NCBI GenBank assembly: GCA_015904045.1
Contig: JABMDG010000032.1
Span: forward strand, 1 to 18,410
DNA length: 18,410 bases
Direction of reading: 5' to 3'
Origin: Nitrospira sp.
GTDB taxonomy: Bacteria; Nitrospirota; Nitrospiria; Nitrospirales; Nitrospiraceae
The notes beneath the pieces are model-generated. The model saw only the letters and a program-made list of their open reading frames with translations, had not been told where the DNA came from and searched no databases. This document shows, in pieces, positions 1 to 7,703 of the stretch; positions within the stretch are counted from its first letter, which is position 1, and each line of letters starts with the position of its first letter. The position numbers and the translations under genes were made by a program.

Positions 1-388
1 TCGGGATATATCCGATGGCCGCCTGGCCGACCTTCGCCCCTGCGTCGAAAATCGTCATCCCTTCGAACACTCCATAGGGCGCATGGTGCTTGCGTCCGAC
101 GCGGACGTTCCACACCTGGCCTCCCGGATTCACCTGTTCAATGAGCTGGGTGATTTTGACGTCGTAGAACTGAGGATAGCCGCCATACGGCTTGGTTTCG
201 ACGTTGTTCCACCACATGTACTCCTGGCCCTTCGAGAAGAGCCAAGTCGACTTGTCTGCCATGGAACAGGTTTGGCACGCGAGACACCGATTGATGTTGA
301 ACACAAAGGCAAACTGCCACTTCGGATGGCGTTCCTCGTAGGGATACAGCATCTTCCGTCCCAGTTGCCAGTTATACACTTCAGGCAT
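1..388 (-). CDS. nxrB: Nitrite oxidoreductase beta subunit NxrB (5' part; 3' end outside window)
   Basis: This is the first 129 codons of the iron-sulfur electron-transfer subunit of nitrite oxidoreductase. It passes electrons from the molybdenum subunit NxrA towards the membrane cytochromes. The start ATG (388-386) follows an AAGGAG ribosome site by seven bases, and the protein begins MPEVYNWQLG. A ferredoxin-type motif is visible at residues 34-40 (CLACQTC, first three ligands of a [4Fe-4S] cluster, within NRCLACQTCSMADKSTW). The family carries four clusters; the others would lie beyond the window. There is no signal peptide, which fits export in complex with the Tat-signal-bearing NxrA. 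It lies 70 bases downstream of nxrA on the same strand, so the two almost certainly form one transcript. The reading frame is open to base 1. The identification rests on the Nitrospira-type N-terminus and on the neighbour. Confidence 0.95.
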   Translation of the reverse strand, partial: MPEVYNWQLGRKMLYPYEERHPKWQFAFVFNINRCLACQTCSMADKSTWLFSKGQEYMWWNNVETKPYGGYPQFYDVKITQLIEQVNPGGQVWNVRVGRKHHAPYGVFEGMTIFDAGAKVGQAAIGYIP

Positions 389-458
389 TGTTTCTCTCCT
401 TTTCGTTAGGCGTGAGGAGCAACGAGCCGACCCTCGCCTTCTCGCCAGACGCCTACGG

Positions 459-3400
459 TTACACCTTGATCTTAATATGTTCGCCTTTAAGCCACTTGAT
501 CATGAATTCATTTTCTTGGCCAGGTGTAAAGCCGGTCCTTACAGGTTCCCATGGACCGCGTGCACCGATTCCGCCGTCCTCGGCCTTGGTGATCCGGATC
601 AAGCACTCCTTTGGCACGGTATTGATCGCGTGGTGATCGACCTGATAGCCCCATTTGAATTTCCACGCAATGGCATGCTTGCCGGGGAGTGAGTCGGTTT
701 GATGCATCGGCATCAGCCAATTGCGTGTGAAAGATTGCTGGGCTCCATACCGGAAATTCGACTGGTACCCGGTGTCGATCGCAATGGCCCGTCCATCAGG
801 TCTGGTTTCATGTCCTTTGACGGATTTGGCCGTTGCCACATACGGCGCGTGCTTCGTCATTGTCACGTGATACGGATACGCCGGGTTGTACTTGGCTCGA
901 ATCATCAGTCGAGCAACTTTGTAATAGGGATCGCTTGGCTTCCACCCTCGGTAGGGCCGGTCAACCGGATTACCATCAACATACACATAGTCTCCATCGT
1001 TGATACCACGGTCTTTAGCCGCTTGAGGATTGATGTGGAGCTGATGTTCGCCAACGCCAGGCGTCCGTTTGTCCATCCGATAAGGGTCGCCGAAGTTCGA
1101 TTCATAGATCTGGACCCAATCGTTCACCGACCACTGACTGTGGACACGATGCCGGGTCTTGGGAGTGACGCAATAGAACTGATAGCCCTTTTCCCAGAGC
1201 GGGTTGCTGTGACGCTTAATCTCGTGCCATGAAAGCTTGATGTTGCGGACCGTTTTGTCGTCGTGGTGCTGCGCCGTGATGGGTATGCCGTAGTCATCCG
1301 GCCTGCAATAAGGATTGGTCGTGAAGATGGCGTTCGGCAAGTACGGCGTGGCCTCAGGCCCTTCACGGTGGGAGATGAAATTCTCTCCGTATTCGATTGC
1401 TTCTGGCTCTATCCGATAGTTTTCATAGCGTCCGCTACGGGTCCACATAGGCTTGGACTCGTTCGTTTCTTCCCAGAATGGATGACGCGGATAGGTGCGC
1501 ACCATGACCATCCAGCCCTTTTCTGACTTCAGCATCACGTCTGCCGAATAACCGTAGAAGGTGCTGGAGGCATCGAGCATGCGCTGGACATACACGTCAA
1601 CGCGATTGCTGTAGACCATCGCGAAGTAGTCCCGCATACGTTTGTCGCCGGTCATGTCCGACAACTTGGCGGCCACACCGGCGAAGGTGTCGAGGTCATT
1701 CCGAGTGTCGTAGAGAGGACGGATTCCACCTTTCCAAATCTGTACCCATGGATTGGACACCGTGATCGTCATCTCCGGATAGGTGAACTCAACCCATGTG
1801 TTACAGGCAAAGGCAATGTCGTTGTGATTGACATCCGACGTCATCTCAACGTCTTGGGTAATTAAGCACTCGAGGTTGGGATCGACGTTGCGCACCATGT
1901 CATAGTGGTGCTTGGCGTTATTGAGCACGTTCACGTTGGTCACCCAACGGAATTTGCTCGGAGTCGGCATATGGGTTTTGCCGGTAAAGACTTTCCGGCC
2001 ATACTTTGGCGTGTTCACGATGAGGGCCGTATCACCGTGGTTCCAATACCCAACCTCTTCTCCATAGTAGTAGGATTTCGTTTTGATTTCTTTCCCGTGA
2101 GCATTTGGATCCAAGGTAATATTGAAGGGATCCTCGCCCGTATGCACAGCGAGACCGGCCCCGGACCAAGGCGTAGCCGTCCACGCGCCAGCTTTATAGT
2201 TACCAGCCCATGTGTGTTGGCCTGTGCCGAACTTTCCGACGTTACCGGTGATGATGAGGACCATCGCCGCACCGCGGGAATTGATGGTTTGATGGAAATA
2301 GTGGCAGGTACCTTCACCGTTGTGAATTGCAGCCGGCTTGATGGTACCCGAGTCACGAGCCCATCGAACGATCAGATCTTTCGGCGTGCGGCAGATTTGA
2401 TGGACGGTGTCCAGGTCATAGTCTTGGAAATGCACCATATACATCTGCCACACCGGCATGGCATCGATCTCGCGGCCGTTGAGCAGTTTCACGCGGTAGG
2501 TCCCGTTGAGCGCCGCATCGATGCCGCTGTTCACATAATGCCAGCCCACCTGCTCTCGGTGCAGAGGAACCGCCTGCTTCTTATTGAGATCCCACACCAT
2601 CATTCCGCCGAGCCGTTCGATCTGCTCCGCTTTCAATGACTGAATCCGACCGGAGTAGCTCTTTGAGAAGTCGGGGAATTTGTAATCCGCGATCACATCG
2701 CGCGGATCAAGGTACTGCAAGGTATCCGTACGGATGAGGATCGGTGCATCGGAAAAGGACTTCATAAAGTCGGTGTCGTGCATGTTTTCATCGACGATGA
2801 TCTTCATCGCGCCGAGAAACAGCGAACCATCGGACTCTGGGCGGAGCGGCATCCAATAGTCAGCTCGATAGGCTGTTGGGTTGTATTCTGGTGTAATGAC
2901 CACCACGCGGGCACCGCGCTCGATACACTCCAACTTCCAGTGGGCTTCCGGCATTTTGTTTTCGACGAAGTTCTTCCCCCAGCTGGTATTGAGCTTGGAG
3001 AAGCGCATGTCGGAGAGGTCGATATCCGATCCTTGCACACCTGACCACCAAGGATGGGCAGGATTTTGGTCGCCGTGCCAAGTGTAATTCGACCAATATC
3101 GGCCGCCTTGAGCCTGATCGGGGCCAACCTTTCGAATCCAGGTATCCAACAGGGCGTTCACGCCACCGTTCATGCGGGTATTGCCCATTTTGCCGACAAT
3201 GCCGAGCACGGGCATGCCGGATCGGTGCTTAAAGCACCGGGTACCTGCCCCCTTCATCATTTCGATCATCTCGGGAGCATAACCCTGCTCTCGGAGACGT
3301 CTCGCACCAGCCTCACCACTGTATCGGGTGGCAATGATGATCATGGCCTTTGCAGCATAGGTAAAAGCCGTATCCCACGAGACCCGTAGCATGTCGTCCA

Positions 3401-3896
3401 GAAAGCGACTGTCAAATTTATATTTGCGCTTCGTTTCGGGGGTCAACTCAGGAGAGCCATCGTCCATCCATTGCTTCCAGCCCTTCCGCATCAATGGACC
3501 CTTGAGACGATACGGTCCATACACACGACGATGAAAGGTGAACCCCTTCAGACACATGCGTGGGTTATGGGCAAACGTCCCACGGTTACCGTAGAGATCC
3601 TCATAGGTTTGATGGTCGTAGTTCTGCTCCACACGCATAATCACACCGTTCCGGACGAACGCCCGAACACGGCATGCGTGCGTGTCGTTTGGAGAACAGA
3701 CCCAGGTGAAGGATGAATCGTACCGATACTGGTCGTGATAGACTCGCTCCCATGACCGATCCGGATAGTCACCCAACGGATTGCCAACCTCAATAACTGG
3801 CTGCAGTGCGGTCAGCGCCAGAACCTTATCGGCCACCGCCACTGCGGCGACCGTTCCCGCGGAGACTTTCAAGAACTGCCTGCGCGACAAAAACAT
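459..3896 (-). CDS. nxrA: Nitrite oxidoreductase alpha subunit NxrA, Mo-bis-MGD catalytic subunit, Tat-exported
   Basis: Catalytic subunit of nitrite oxidoreductase (nitrite + water to nitrate + 2 e-), the energy-yielding enzyme of nitrite oxidizers; type II DMSO reductase family; 1145 residues. The N-terminus MFLSRRQFLKVSAG is a twin-arginine signal followed by an Ala/Val-rich stretch, placing the enzyme in the periplasm. The N-terminal cluster site reads Cys67-x3-Asp71-x3-Cys75-x39-Cys115, with Asp where many relatives have Cys. Asp276 in the segment WHGDQNPAHP matches the position of the Asp that coordinates molybdenum in NarG-type enzymes. I start it at ATG 3896: AGGAGG (3910-3905) lies eight bases upstream. 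The GTG at 3905, which would add three residues, overlaps that Shine-Dalgarno site and is unlikely to be used. nxrB follows. A sigma-54-like element and a ~150-base leader precede it. Nitrospira genomes often carry several nxrAB copies; whether others exist cannot be seen here. Confidence 0.97.
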   Translation of the reverse strand: MFLSRRQFLKVSAGTVAAVAVADKVLALTALQPVIEVGNPLGDYPDRSWERVYHDQYRYDSSFTWVCSPNDTHACRVRAFVRNGVIMRVEQNYDHQTYEDLYGNRGTFAHNPRMCLKGFTFHRRVYGPYRLKGPLMRKGWKQWMDDGSPELTPETKRKYKFDSRFLDDMLRVSWDTAFTYAAKAMIIIATRYSGEAGARRLREQGYAPEMIEMMKGAGTRCFKHRSGMPVLGIVGKMGNTRMNGGVNALLDTWIRKVGPDQAQGGRYWSNYTWHGDQNPAHPWWSGVQGSDIDLSDMRFSKLNTSWGKNFVENKMPEAHWKLECIERGARVVVITPEYNPTAYRADYWMPLRPESDGSLFLGAMKIIVDENMHDTDFMKSFSDAPILIRTDTLQYLDPRDVIADYKFPDFSKSYSGRIQSLKAEQIERLGGMMVWDLNKKQAVPLHREQVGWHYVNSGIDAALNGTYRVKLLNGREIDAMPVWQMYMVHFQDYDLDTVHQICRTPKDLIVRWARDSGTIKPAAIHNGEGTCHYFHQTINSRGAAMVLIITGNVGKFGTGQHTWAGNYKAGAWTATPWSGAGLAVHTGEDPFNITLDPNAHGKEIKTKSYYYGEEVGYWNHGDTALIVNTPKYGRKVFTGKTHMPTPSKFRWVTNVNVLNNAKHHYDMVRNVDPNLECLITQDVEMTSDVNHNDIAFACNTWVEFTYPEMTITVSNPWVQIWKGGIRPLYDTRNDLDTFAGVAAKLSDMTGDKRMRDYFAMVYSNRVDVYVQRMLDASSTFYGYSADVMLKSEKGWMVMVRTYPRHPFWEETNESKPMWTRSGRYENYRIEPEAIEYGENFISHREGPEATPYLPNAIFTTNPYCRPDDYGIPITAQHHDDKTVRNIKLSWHEIKRHSNPLWEKGYQFYCVTPKTRHRVHSQWSVNDWVQIYESNFGDPYRMDKRTPGVGEHQLHINPQAAKDRGINDGDYVYVDGNPVDRPYRGWKPSDPYYKVARLMIRAKYNPAYPYHVTMTKHAPYVATAKSVKGHETRPDGRAIAIDTGYQSNFRYGAQQSFTRNWLMPMHQTDSLPGKHAIAWKFKWGYQVDHHAINTVPKECLIRITKAEDGGIGARGPWEPVRTGFTPGQENEFMIKWLKGEHIKIKV

Positions 3897-3904
3897 TGTA
3901 GACA

Positions 3905-3910
3905 CCTCCT
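3905..3910 (-). promoter_or_regulatory. Shine-Dalgarno site of nxrA (decides the start codon)
   Basis: On the minus strand AGGAGG occupies 3910-3905 and is followed by eight bases and ATG (3896-3894). The in-frame GTG at 3905-3903 shares its first base with this site, so it cannot use the site as its own ribosome-binding sequence. Confidence 0.85.
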
Positions 3911-3925
3911 ACGATTTTGAGGGCT

Positions 3926-3945
3926 CCACTAAACCCCCCACTAAA
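3926..3945 (-). repeat. Two-unit 12-base direct repeat in the nxrA leader
   Basis: On the minus strand TTTAGTGG occurs twice (3945-3938 and 3933-3926) separated by four Gs, a period of 12 bases. The repeat ends 15 bases before the nxrA Shine-Dalgarno site, inside the predicted leader. It could be a protein-binding site, but two units are too few to exclude chance. Confidence 0.4.
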
Positions 3946-4057
3946 TCATCACGTCTTTACCAGCTCAACGGTACCGATCCAAGACCATACATTTCCGACC
4001 TACAAGCTCATTTACGCGTCCGAATGTAGCAACACGCGGAAAAAACAATTATCTCCA

Positions 4058-4073
4058 AGCAATAGTCGAACCA
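4058..4073 (-). promoter_or_regulatory. Sigma-54-like -24/-12 promoter for nxrAB
   Basis: The minus strand reads TGGTTCGACTATTGCT. Compared with the sigma-54 consensus TGGCACG-N4-TTGC(A/T) it matches everywhere except CA to TT at the fourth and fifth positions. The obligatory GG (4072-4071) and GC (4060-4059) are spaced exactly ten bases apart. Transcription would begin near 4047, giving a leader of about 150 bases before the nxrA ATG. No convincing sigma-70 -35/-10 pair was seen in the same stretch. Sigma-54 promoters need an activator ATPase bound upstream; no such gene lies in this window. It is a motif match only. Confidence 0.55.
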
Positions 4074-4283
4074 ACGTGATGGGACATGTACTACTCATTG
4101 CTGCGATGATTTAAGCTTATGAAATATAAAGTGTGATCATCATTGCCCCTCGTATTCCCACAGATCAAACCATCCTTGGCAGATGATTACTTGCCGTAGC
4201 AATCAATCAATCAAAATTCATCATTGTTTAAATATACTCGTTAATTCAACCATTTGGAGAGACTTATTTGGTGATTATAGGAT

Positions 4284-4327
4284 GTTACTGAATTGTAACG
4301 ATTAGGATCTTGTTGACTGCGTAACAA
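4284..4327. promoter_or_regulatory. Cluster of GTTAC/GTAAC inverted repeats, possible upstream activator site
   Basis: GTTAC (4284-4288) and GTAAC (4295-4299) form an inverted repeat with a six-base centre. A second dyad, TTGTT (4310-4314) and AACAA (4323-4327), contains a further GTAAC (4321-4325), set 26 bases from the previous one. The cluster lies about 240-280 bases upstream of the predicted nxrA transcription start, a usual distance for a sigma-54 activator site. It also lies just upstream of the tRNA-Gly promoter and could serve that instead, or be chance. Confidence 0.3.
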
Positions 4328-4363
4328 CCCAGATAGTGATGACTCGATCAGGACCTAGGTTGC

Positions 4364-4392
4364 TTGACAGGGTATTGCAAGCTCAGTAGAAT
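4364..4392 (+). promoter_or_regulatory. Sigma-70 promoter of tRNA-Gly
   Basis: TTGACA (4364-4369, a perfect -35) is separated by 17 bases from TAGAAT (4387-4392, five of six for -10). Transcription should begin near 4399, 27 bases before the mature tRNA. A GC-rich patch (ccgcg, 4393-4397) follows the -10, as at growth-rate-controlled stable-RNA promoters. Confidence 0.8.
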
Positions 4393-4425
4393 CCGCGTTC
4401 CTTATCTGGCTAGTGACTTCTGAGA

Positions 4426-4500
4426 GCGGGAATAGCTCAGTGGTAGAGCATCGCCTTGCCAAGGCGAGGGTCGAGGGTTCAAATCCCTTTTCCCGCTCCA
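4426..4500 (+). tRNA. tRNA-Gly (anticodon GCC)
   Basis: Full cloverleaf by eye. The acceptor GCGGGAA (4426-4432) pairs with TTCCCGC (4490-4496). The D stem is GCTC/GAGC (4435-4438, 4446-4449). The anticodon stem TCGCC/GGCGA (4451-4455, 4463-4467) closes the loop TTGCCAA with anticodon GCC at 4458-4460. The T arm is GAGGG/CCCTT (4473-4477, 4485-4489) around TTCAAAT. The discriminator is T4497 and the CCA end is encoded (4498-4500). It decodes GGC and GGU glycine codons. No clear T-tracted terminator hairpin was found after it. Confidence 0.97.
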
Positions 4501-4748
4501 TAATTCTCTCTGTCTCCGGTTGTATCCAAACGCATGGGTAGTATTCTGCCTGCATTCTACAGATGGCGTCCTGAATAGTCTCCGGGGAGTAGTCGGTCAG
4601 GCCTGCGCCCTATCGTCTGAACCTATGCCCTATGATTACATTCCTGGGCTTTTGCGCTATTGTGATTGCGATAGTGACGAATTCCATTTCACGTAAGCAT
4701 TCATTCTCTGACTGCGTGGAGTCACGGCCCGTTTGAGGATGTCCGTCC

Positions 4749-5363
4749 ATGTCACAACAACCCTCCTCTAAAGGTTCCGCTCTCACGCTCACAATCGGTC
4801 TTGGCCTCGTCATCGTGATCATTGGACTCGGCTATCTATTTCTCTTCAAACCTCAAGGCTTATCGACAGAGAGCTTTTCATTTTCATCTTCGACAGCCCA
4901 GCCCAGCCCCTCATCACCGAATCCCTCGCCCAAACCTTTCGAGCCCGAGCCACCTTTGACGCGAGCCTCAATCGATCTGCTACTGAACAACCTTGAGCAA
5001 GCCACCAGACAAAAAGACGTGGACAGCGTTCTGCGACACATCGCTCCCGACGTGACGGTCACCATCCATATGAAGCAGGGAACACACCAGCAGTCCGCGA
5101 TGTTGACACGAGAAGAGTACCGGAAAACGCTCGGCATGGAATTCGCCTTCCCCAGCGCCAATGATTTTACCCGTGTGAATACCACGGTCTCGCTGGCGCC
5201 CGACGAGCGAAGCGCAAAAGTTTCATACAAAACGACGCAGACTTTGCTGCAATCGAATCGGGAATTCAAAATCGAGGGCGAAGAAACTTTCGTTGTACAA
5301 ATGCTGGGCAAGAGGCCCATCATCGTCTCGCTCGAAAAAGTCGTCCCGGGGGAGTCAATGTAG
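4749..5363 (+). CDS. Membrane-anchored protein with NTF2/SnoaL-like domain, function unknown
   Basis: 204 residues. Residues 11-33 are a single strongly hydrophobic helix following a short polar N-terminus with one Lys, so the protein is probably anchored in the inner membrane with its bulk in the periplasm. Residues 40-70 are a Ser/Pro-rich linker. From about residue 73 to the end the helix-then-strands pattern (ASIDLLLNNLEQATRQKDVD, then IAPDVTVTIHM and later strands ending VVQMLGKRPIIVSLEK) resembles the NTF2-like/SnoaL/DUF4440 cone fold. That fold is used both for small-molecule enzymes and for ligand binding; no catalytic residues can be assigned. GAGGA (4735-4739) lies nine bases before the ATG. 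It is followed, 112 bases on, by a two-component system in the same direction, so a periplasmic accessory role for that system is possible but unproven. The 248 bases between the tRNA and this gene hold no other recognisable gene. Confidence 0.75.
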   Translation: MSQQPSSKGSALTLTIGLGLVIVIIGLGYLFLFKPQGLSTESFSFSSSTAQPSPSSPNPSPKPFEPEPPLTRASIDLLLNNLEQATRQKDVDSVLRHIAPDVTVTIHMKQGTHQQSAMLTREEYRKTLGMEFAFPSANDFTRVNTTVSLAPDERSAKVSYKTTQTLLQSNREFKIEGEETFVVQMLGKRPIIVSLEKVVPGESM

Positions 5364-5446
5364 TCGACCGTTAGTCTGTGGCCACCTCCTCCGACCTCTC
5401 AGTCGGCATCTGCTCAAAACTTCTTCCCATGCGTGCCCGCCCGGTT

Positions 5447-5455
5447 TGGTATAAT
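5447..5455 (+). promoter_or_regulatory. Extended -10 promoter of the response regulator gene
   Basis: TGGTATAAT gives a perfect TATAAT (5450-5455) with the TGn extension. No good -35 is visible, which the extended -10 can compensate. Transcription would begin near 5462, about 14 bases before the ATG, leaving room for the weak AGGA ribosome site (5466-5469). The two-component genes can therefore be transcribed separately from the upstream gene. Confidence 0.6.
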
Positions 5456-5475
5456 CACGCCCTACAGGATCGTCC

Positions 5476-6147
5476 ATGCGCGTACTCGTCATCGAAGATG
5501 AAACCAAAGTCGGCTGCTTTATCAAGCGCGCGCTTGAAGAAGAAAGCTACGCCGTCGATCTGTGCGAGGACGGAGTCAAAGGGCTTGAGATGGCCTTGGC
5601 GACCAATTACGATTTGTTGGTGGTTGACCTGATGCTCCCGTCGATGTCCGGCATGGATATTCTCAGAACGATCCGCCGCGAGCGCATTCAAACTCCCGTG
5701 CTCATTCTCACGGCACAGTCCCAGATCGATCAGCGGGTGAAAGGGCTCGATGCCGGCGCCGACGACTACTTGACCAAACCGTTCGCCATCGATGAGTTAC
5801 TGGCCCGCGTCCGCGCCCTTCTCCGCCGAGGCGCAACGGAAAGTTCGGGAATGCTCCAGGTCGATGATTTGGTCCTGAATCCGGCGACGCGCGAAGTGAC
5901 CCGTGGCGGGCAACGCGTCGACCTCACACTCAAGGAATATGCCCTGCTGGAGTACCTCATGCGGCACACCGGCCGCGTCTTGACGCGGCCCATGATTTCC
6001 GAGCACGTGTGGAATCAAGATTTCGATACCTTCACCAACGTCATTGATGTCTATGTGAACTACCTCCGTAACAAGATCGATCGAGGCCGAACCAAAAAGC
6101 TGATCCACACAATCCGGGGCAGCGGGTACATGTTGAAAGCCGACTGA
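5476..6147 (+). CDS. Two-component response regulator, OmpR/PhoB family
   Basis: 223 residues, the usual length. The receiver domain (1-~120) has the acidic pair Glu7/Asp8, the phospho-acceptor Asp51 (LLVVDLMLPSMSG), Thr79 and Lys101 (LTKPF), all intact. The linker is followed by a winged-helix DNA-binding domain (~127-223) with the typical LTLKEYALLEYLMRHTGRV and VIDVYVNYLRNKID segments and the final strand IRGSGYML. It should be phosphorylated by the histidine kinase encoded just downstream and bind promoter DNA as a dimer. The overall look resembles the CusR/IrlR-type regulators that often answer to metals, but the signal and targets here are unknown. The start ATG has AGGA six bases upstream. 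The next kinase ORF is in the same reading frame, separated by this TGA stop and 30 further sense codons. Confidence 0.93.
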   Translation: MRVLVIEDETKVGCFIKRALEEESYAVDLCEDGVKGLEMALATNYDLLVVDLMLPSMSGMDILRTIRRERIQTPVLILTAQSQIDQRVKGLDAGADDYLTKPFAIDELLARVRALLRRGATESSGMLQVDDLVLNPATREVTRGGQRVDLTLKEYALLEYLMRHTGRVLTRPMISEHVWNQDFDTFTNVIDVYVNYLRNKIDRGRTKKLIHTIRGSGYMLKAD

Positions 6148-6148
6148 C

Positions 6149-6238
6149 ATGACCATCCTGCTTATTCTGCCTCCGCTGGTCTACGGATACCGACTCACGG
6201 CGACCCATTCGTTCGGACCCTGCGCTGGAGCTCGCTGA
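6149..6238 (+). CDS. Possible 29-codon linking ORF between response regulator and kinase (uncertain)
   Basis: An ATG lies two bases after the response-regulator stop. It opens a 29-residue frame that begins MTILLILPPLVYGYRL and ends with a TGA whose last base is the first base of the kinase ATG (TGATG). The hydrophobic start and the stop/start overlap suggest that ribosomes could pass from regulator to kinase through this frame by reinitiation. It has no clear ribosome-binding site of its own and no relative that I recognise. It may be chance; a linker role, not a functional peptide, is the more cautious reading. Confidence 0.25.
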   Translation: MTILLILPPLVYGYRLTATHSFGPCAGAR

Positions 6239-7641
6239 TGCCGCTGCGCGTCAGGCTCACCCTCTGGTACGGAAGCGCGCTGGCGCTGGTCTTGATCGTG
6301 TTCTCCGTCGTCCTGTACGTGATCACCGCCCGAAACCTTCGCGACGACGTTGATCAATCGCTCCAAGAAACCGCCGCCACCGCGGTGCGCTCTTTGGAGG
6401 AACGCGGGTTTCTTCCGCTTCTCGACGAAGAAGACCTGCTCTCCCAGTTTCCCGAATTGGCCCGAATCGACAAATTCTTCCAGATCTTCAGCCCCTCCGG
6501 CACCATCACGATCCGCTCACCCAATATCAAACGGCATGAGGTGCCGCTCAGCCGAAAAGCGCTCGAGACGACATTCCGCGGCCAGACGATGTTCGAAACG
6601 ACCAAGTATCCCAACGAGCCCCAGCTGCGGCTCATCTCCGTCCCGATCAATTACAGAGGCCAGCTCCTCTACATCGTGCAGGTCGGCACATCGATGGAGT
6701 CGATCGAGGATACCTTGCGCCGTTTTCTCATCCTGCTGATCGTGGCCGTACCGATTGCGTTGGCCGTCTCGCTTGCGGCGGGGTGGTTTCTCGCCGGCCG
6801 GGCCTTGCGCCCGGTCGATGCAATCACGCTGGCCGCTCAACGCATCGCGGCGGGCGATCTCAGCCAGCGCCTGACCATGCAGACCGCGTCCGACGAAATT
6901 GGCCGGCTGGCCGGAACGTTCAACAACATGATCGGACGGCTCGACACGTCCTTTCGACAGATTCGCCAATTCACCAGCGACGCTTCGCACGAGCTTCGGA
7001 CGCCGTTGACCGTGATGAAAGGGGAAACCGAGCTCGTGCTGCGGCGGCCTCGCCCGCTGGAAGATTATCACTCCGTGCTCGAGAGCAACCTCGAGGAAAT
7101 CGACCGAATGACCCGCATTGTCGATGAACTGCTGTTTCTCTCCCGAGCCGACATGGGCGAGGTCAAGATGGAACTGCTACCGGTCTCCCTGGAAACACTG
7201 GTCGAGGACATCCATCGGCAAGCCACCTTGCTCGGGCAGGACCGCATGATCGAGGTCGTGTTGGGAACTGTCATGCCGGCGCTGGTGCAGGGCGACGAAC
7301 TGCGGCTGCGCGAACTGCTACTCAATTTGGTCGAGAACGCCGTCAAGTATTCAAATCCGAAAGGGAAAGTCACGATCAGTCTGTTGACCGACGGCCAACA
7401 GGCCATTGTATCGGTCACCGACCAGGGCATCGGTATCGCGCCGGACGATCGGCCCAAAATCTTTGACCGCTTTTTCCGCACTGACGAAGCGCGCGCACAC
7501 ACCAAAAAAGGCACCGGTTTGGGTCTCGCCATCTGCTCCTGGATCGCCGAAGTCCACAAAGGCCGGATTAACGTGCAGAGCGCGTTGGGTCGGGGCTCCA
7601 CCTTCACGGTCACGCTCCCGCTCGCACCGCGCCCGGCGTGA
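6238..7641 (+). CDS. Membrane sensor histidine kinase with HAMP domain
   Basis: 467 residues. Layout: transmembrane helix 1 (~10-31), periplasmic sensor region (~32-160), transmembrane helix 2 (~163-184), HAMP domain (~185-238), dimerisation/phosphoacceptor domain with His251 in SHELRTP, and an ATPase domain with the N box (NLVENAVKYS, Asn367), G1 box (Asp395 in DQGIGIAP) and G2 box (GTGLGLAI from Gly425). All catalytic motifs are intact. It should phosphorylate the response regulator encoded 90 bases upstream. The periplasmic region matches no small-molecule sensor I can name; the whole resembles CusS/IrlS-type kinases, so metal or envelope sensing is an inference only. The ATG is preceded by GGAG (6227-6230) at seven bases, which favours this start over the in-frame upstream codons. 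Confidence 0.92.
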   Translation: MPLRVRLTLWYGSALALVLIVFSVVLYVITARNLRDDVDQSLQETAATAVRSLEERGFLPLLDEEDLLSQFPELARIDKFFQIFSPSGTITIRSPNIKRHEVPLSRKALETTFRGQTMFETTKYPNEPQLRLISVPINYRGQLLYIVQVGTSMESIEDTLRRFLILLIVAVPIALAVSLAAGWFLAGRALRPVDAITLAAQRIAAGDLSQRLTMQTASDEIGRLAGTFNNMIGRLDTSFRQIRQFTSDASHELRTPLTVMKGETELVLRRPRPLEDYHSVLESNLEEIDRMTRIVDELLFLSRADMGEVKMELLPVSLETLVEDIHRQATLLGQDRMIEVVLGTVMPALVQGDELRLRELLLNLVENAVKYSNPKGKVTISLLTDGQQAIVSVTDQGIGIAPDDRPKIFDRFFRTDEARAHTKKGTGLGLAICSWIAEVHKGRINVQSALGRGSTFTVTLPLAPRPA

Positions 7642-7703
7642 CTCGTTGTCATTTGCGCCTGCGGCAACCCGACCAAGACAATGACGCGTTGCTCTCGCGG
7701 CTC

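Larger units (their letters stand above)
3911..4363. other. Long AT-rich gene-free region between nxrA and the tRNA-Gly promoter
   Basis: No open frame in this stretch looks like a gene: the candidates are short and unlike any protein I know. It is clearly richer in A+T than the flanking genes. It holds the predicted nxrA leader (about 3897-4047), the sigma-54-like element (4058-4073), a short (AATC) tandem run near 4200-4212 and a group of GTTAC/GTAAC inverted repeats (4284-4327). The size and base composition fit an elaborate control region for nxrAB. Confidence 0.6.

Noticed and set aside
1905..2639. 244-residue plus-strand ORF
   Set aside because: Lies wholly antisense to nxrA; no protein character; a codon-bias shadow.
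4355..4555. 66-residue minus-strand ORF containing GFEPSTLALARRCSTTELF
   Set aside because: It is the antisense translation of tRNA-Gly, a well-known spurious ORF in annotations.
5391..5406. Terminator after the NTF2-like gene (CCGAC-CTCTCA-GTCGG)
   Set aside because: Only a five-base stem and no T tract; too weak to call.
7642..7703. Bidirectional terminator between the kinase gene and purU
   Set aside because: No stable hairpin with a T tract on either strand could be found in the 62 bases.
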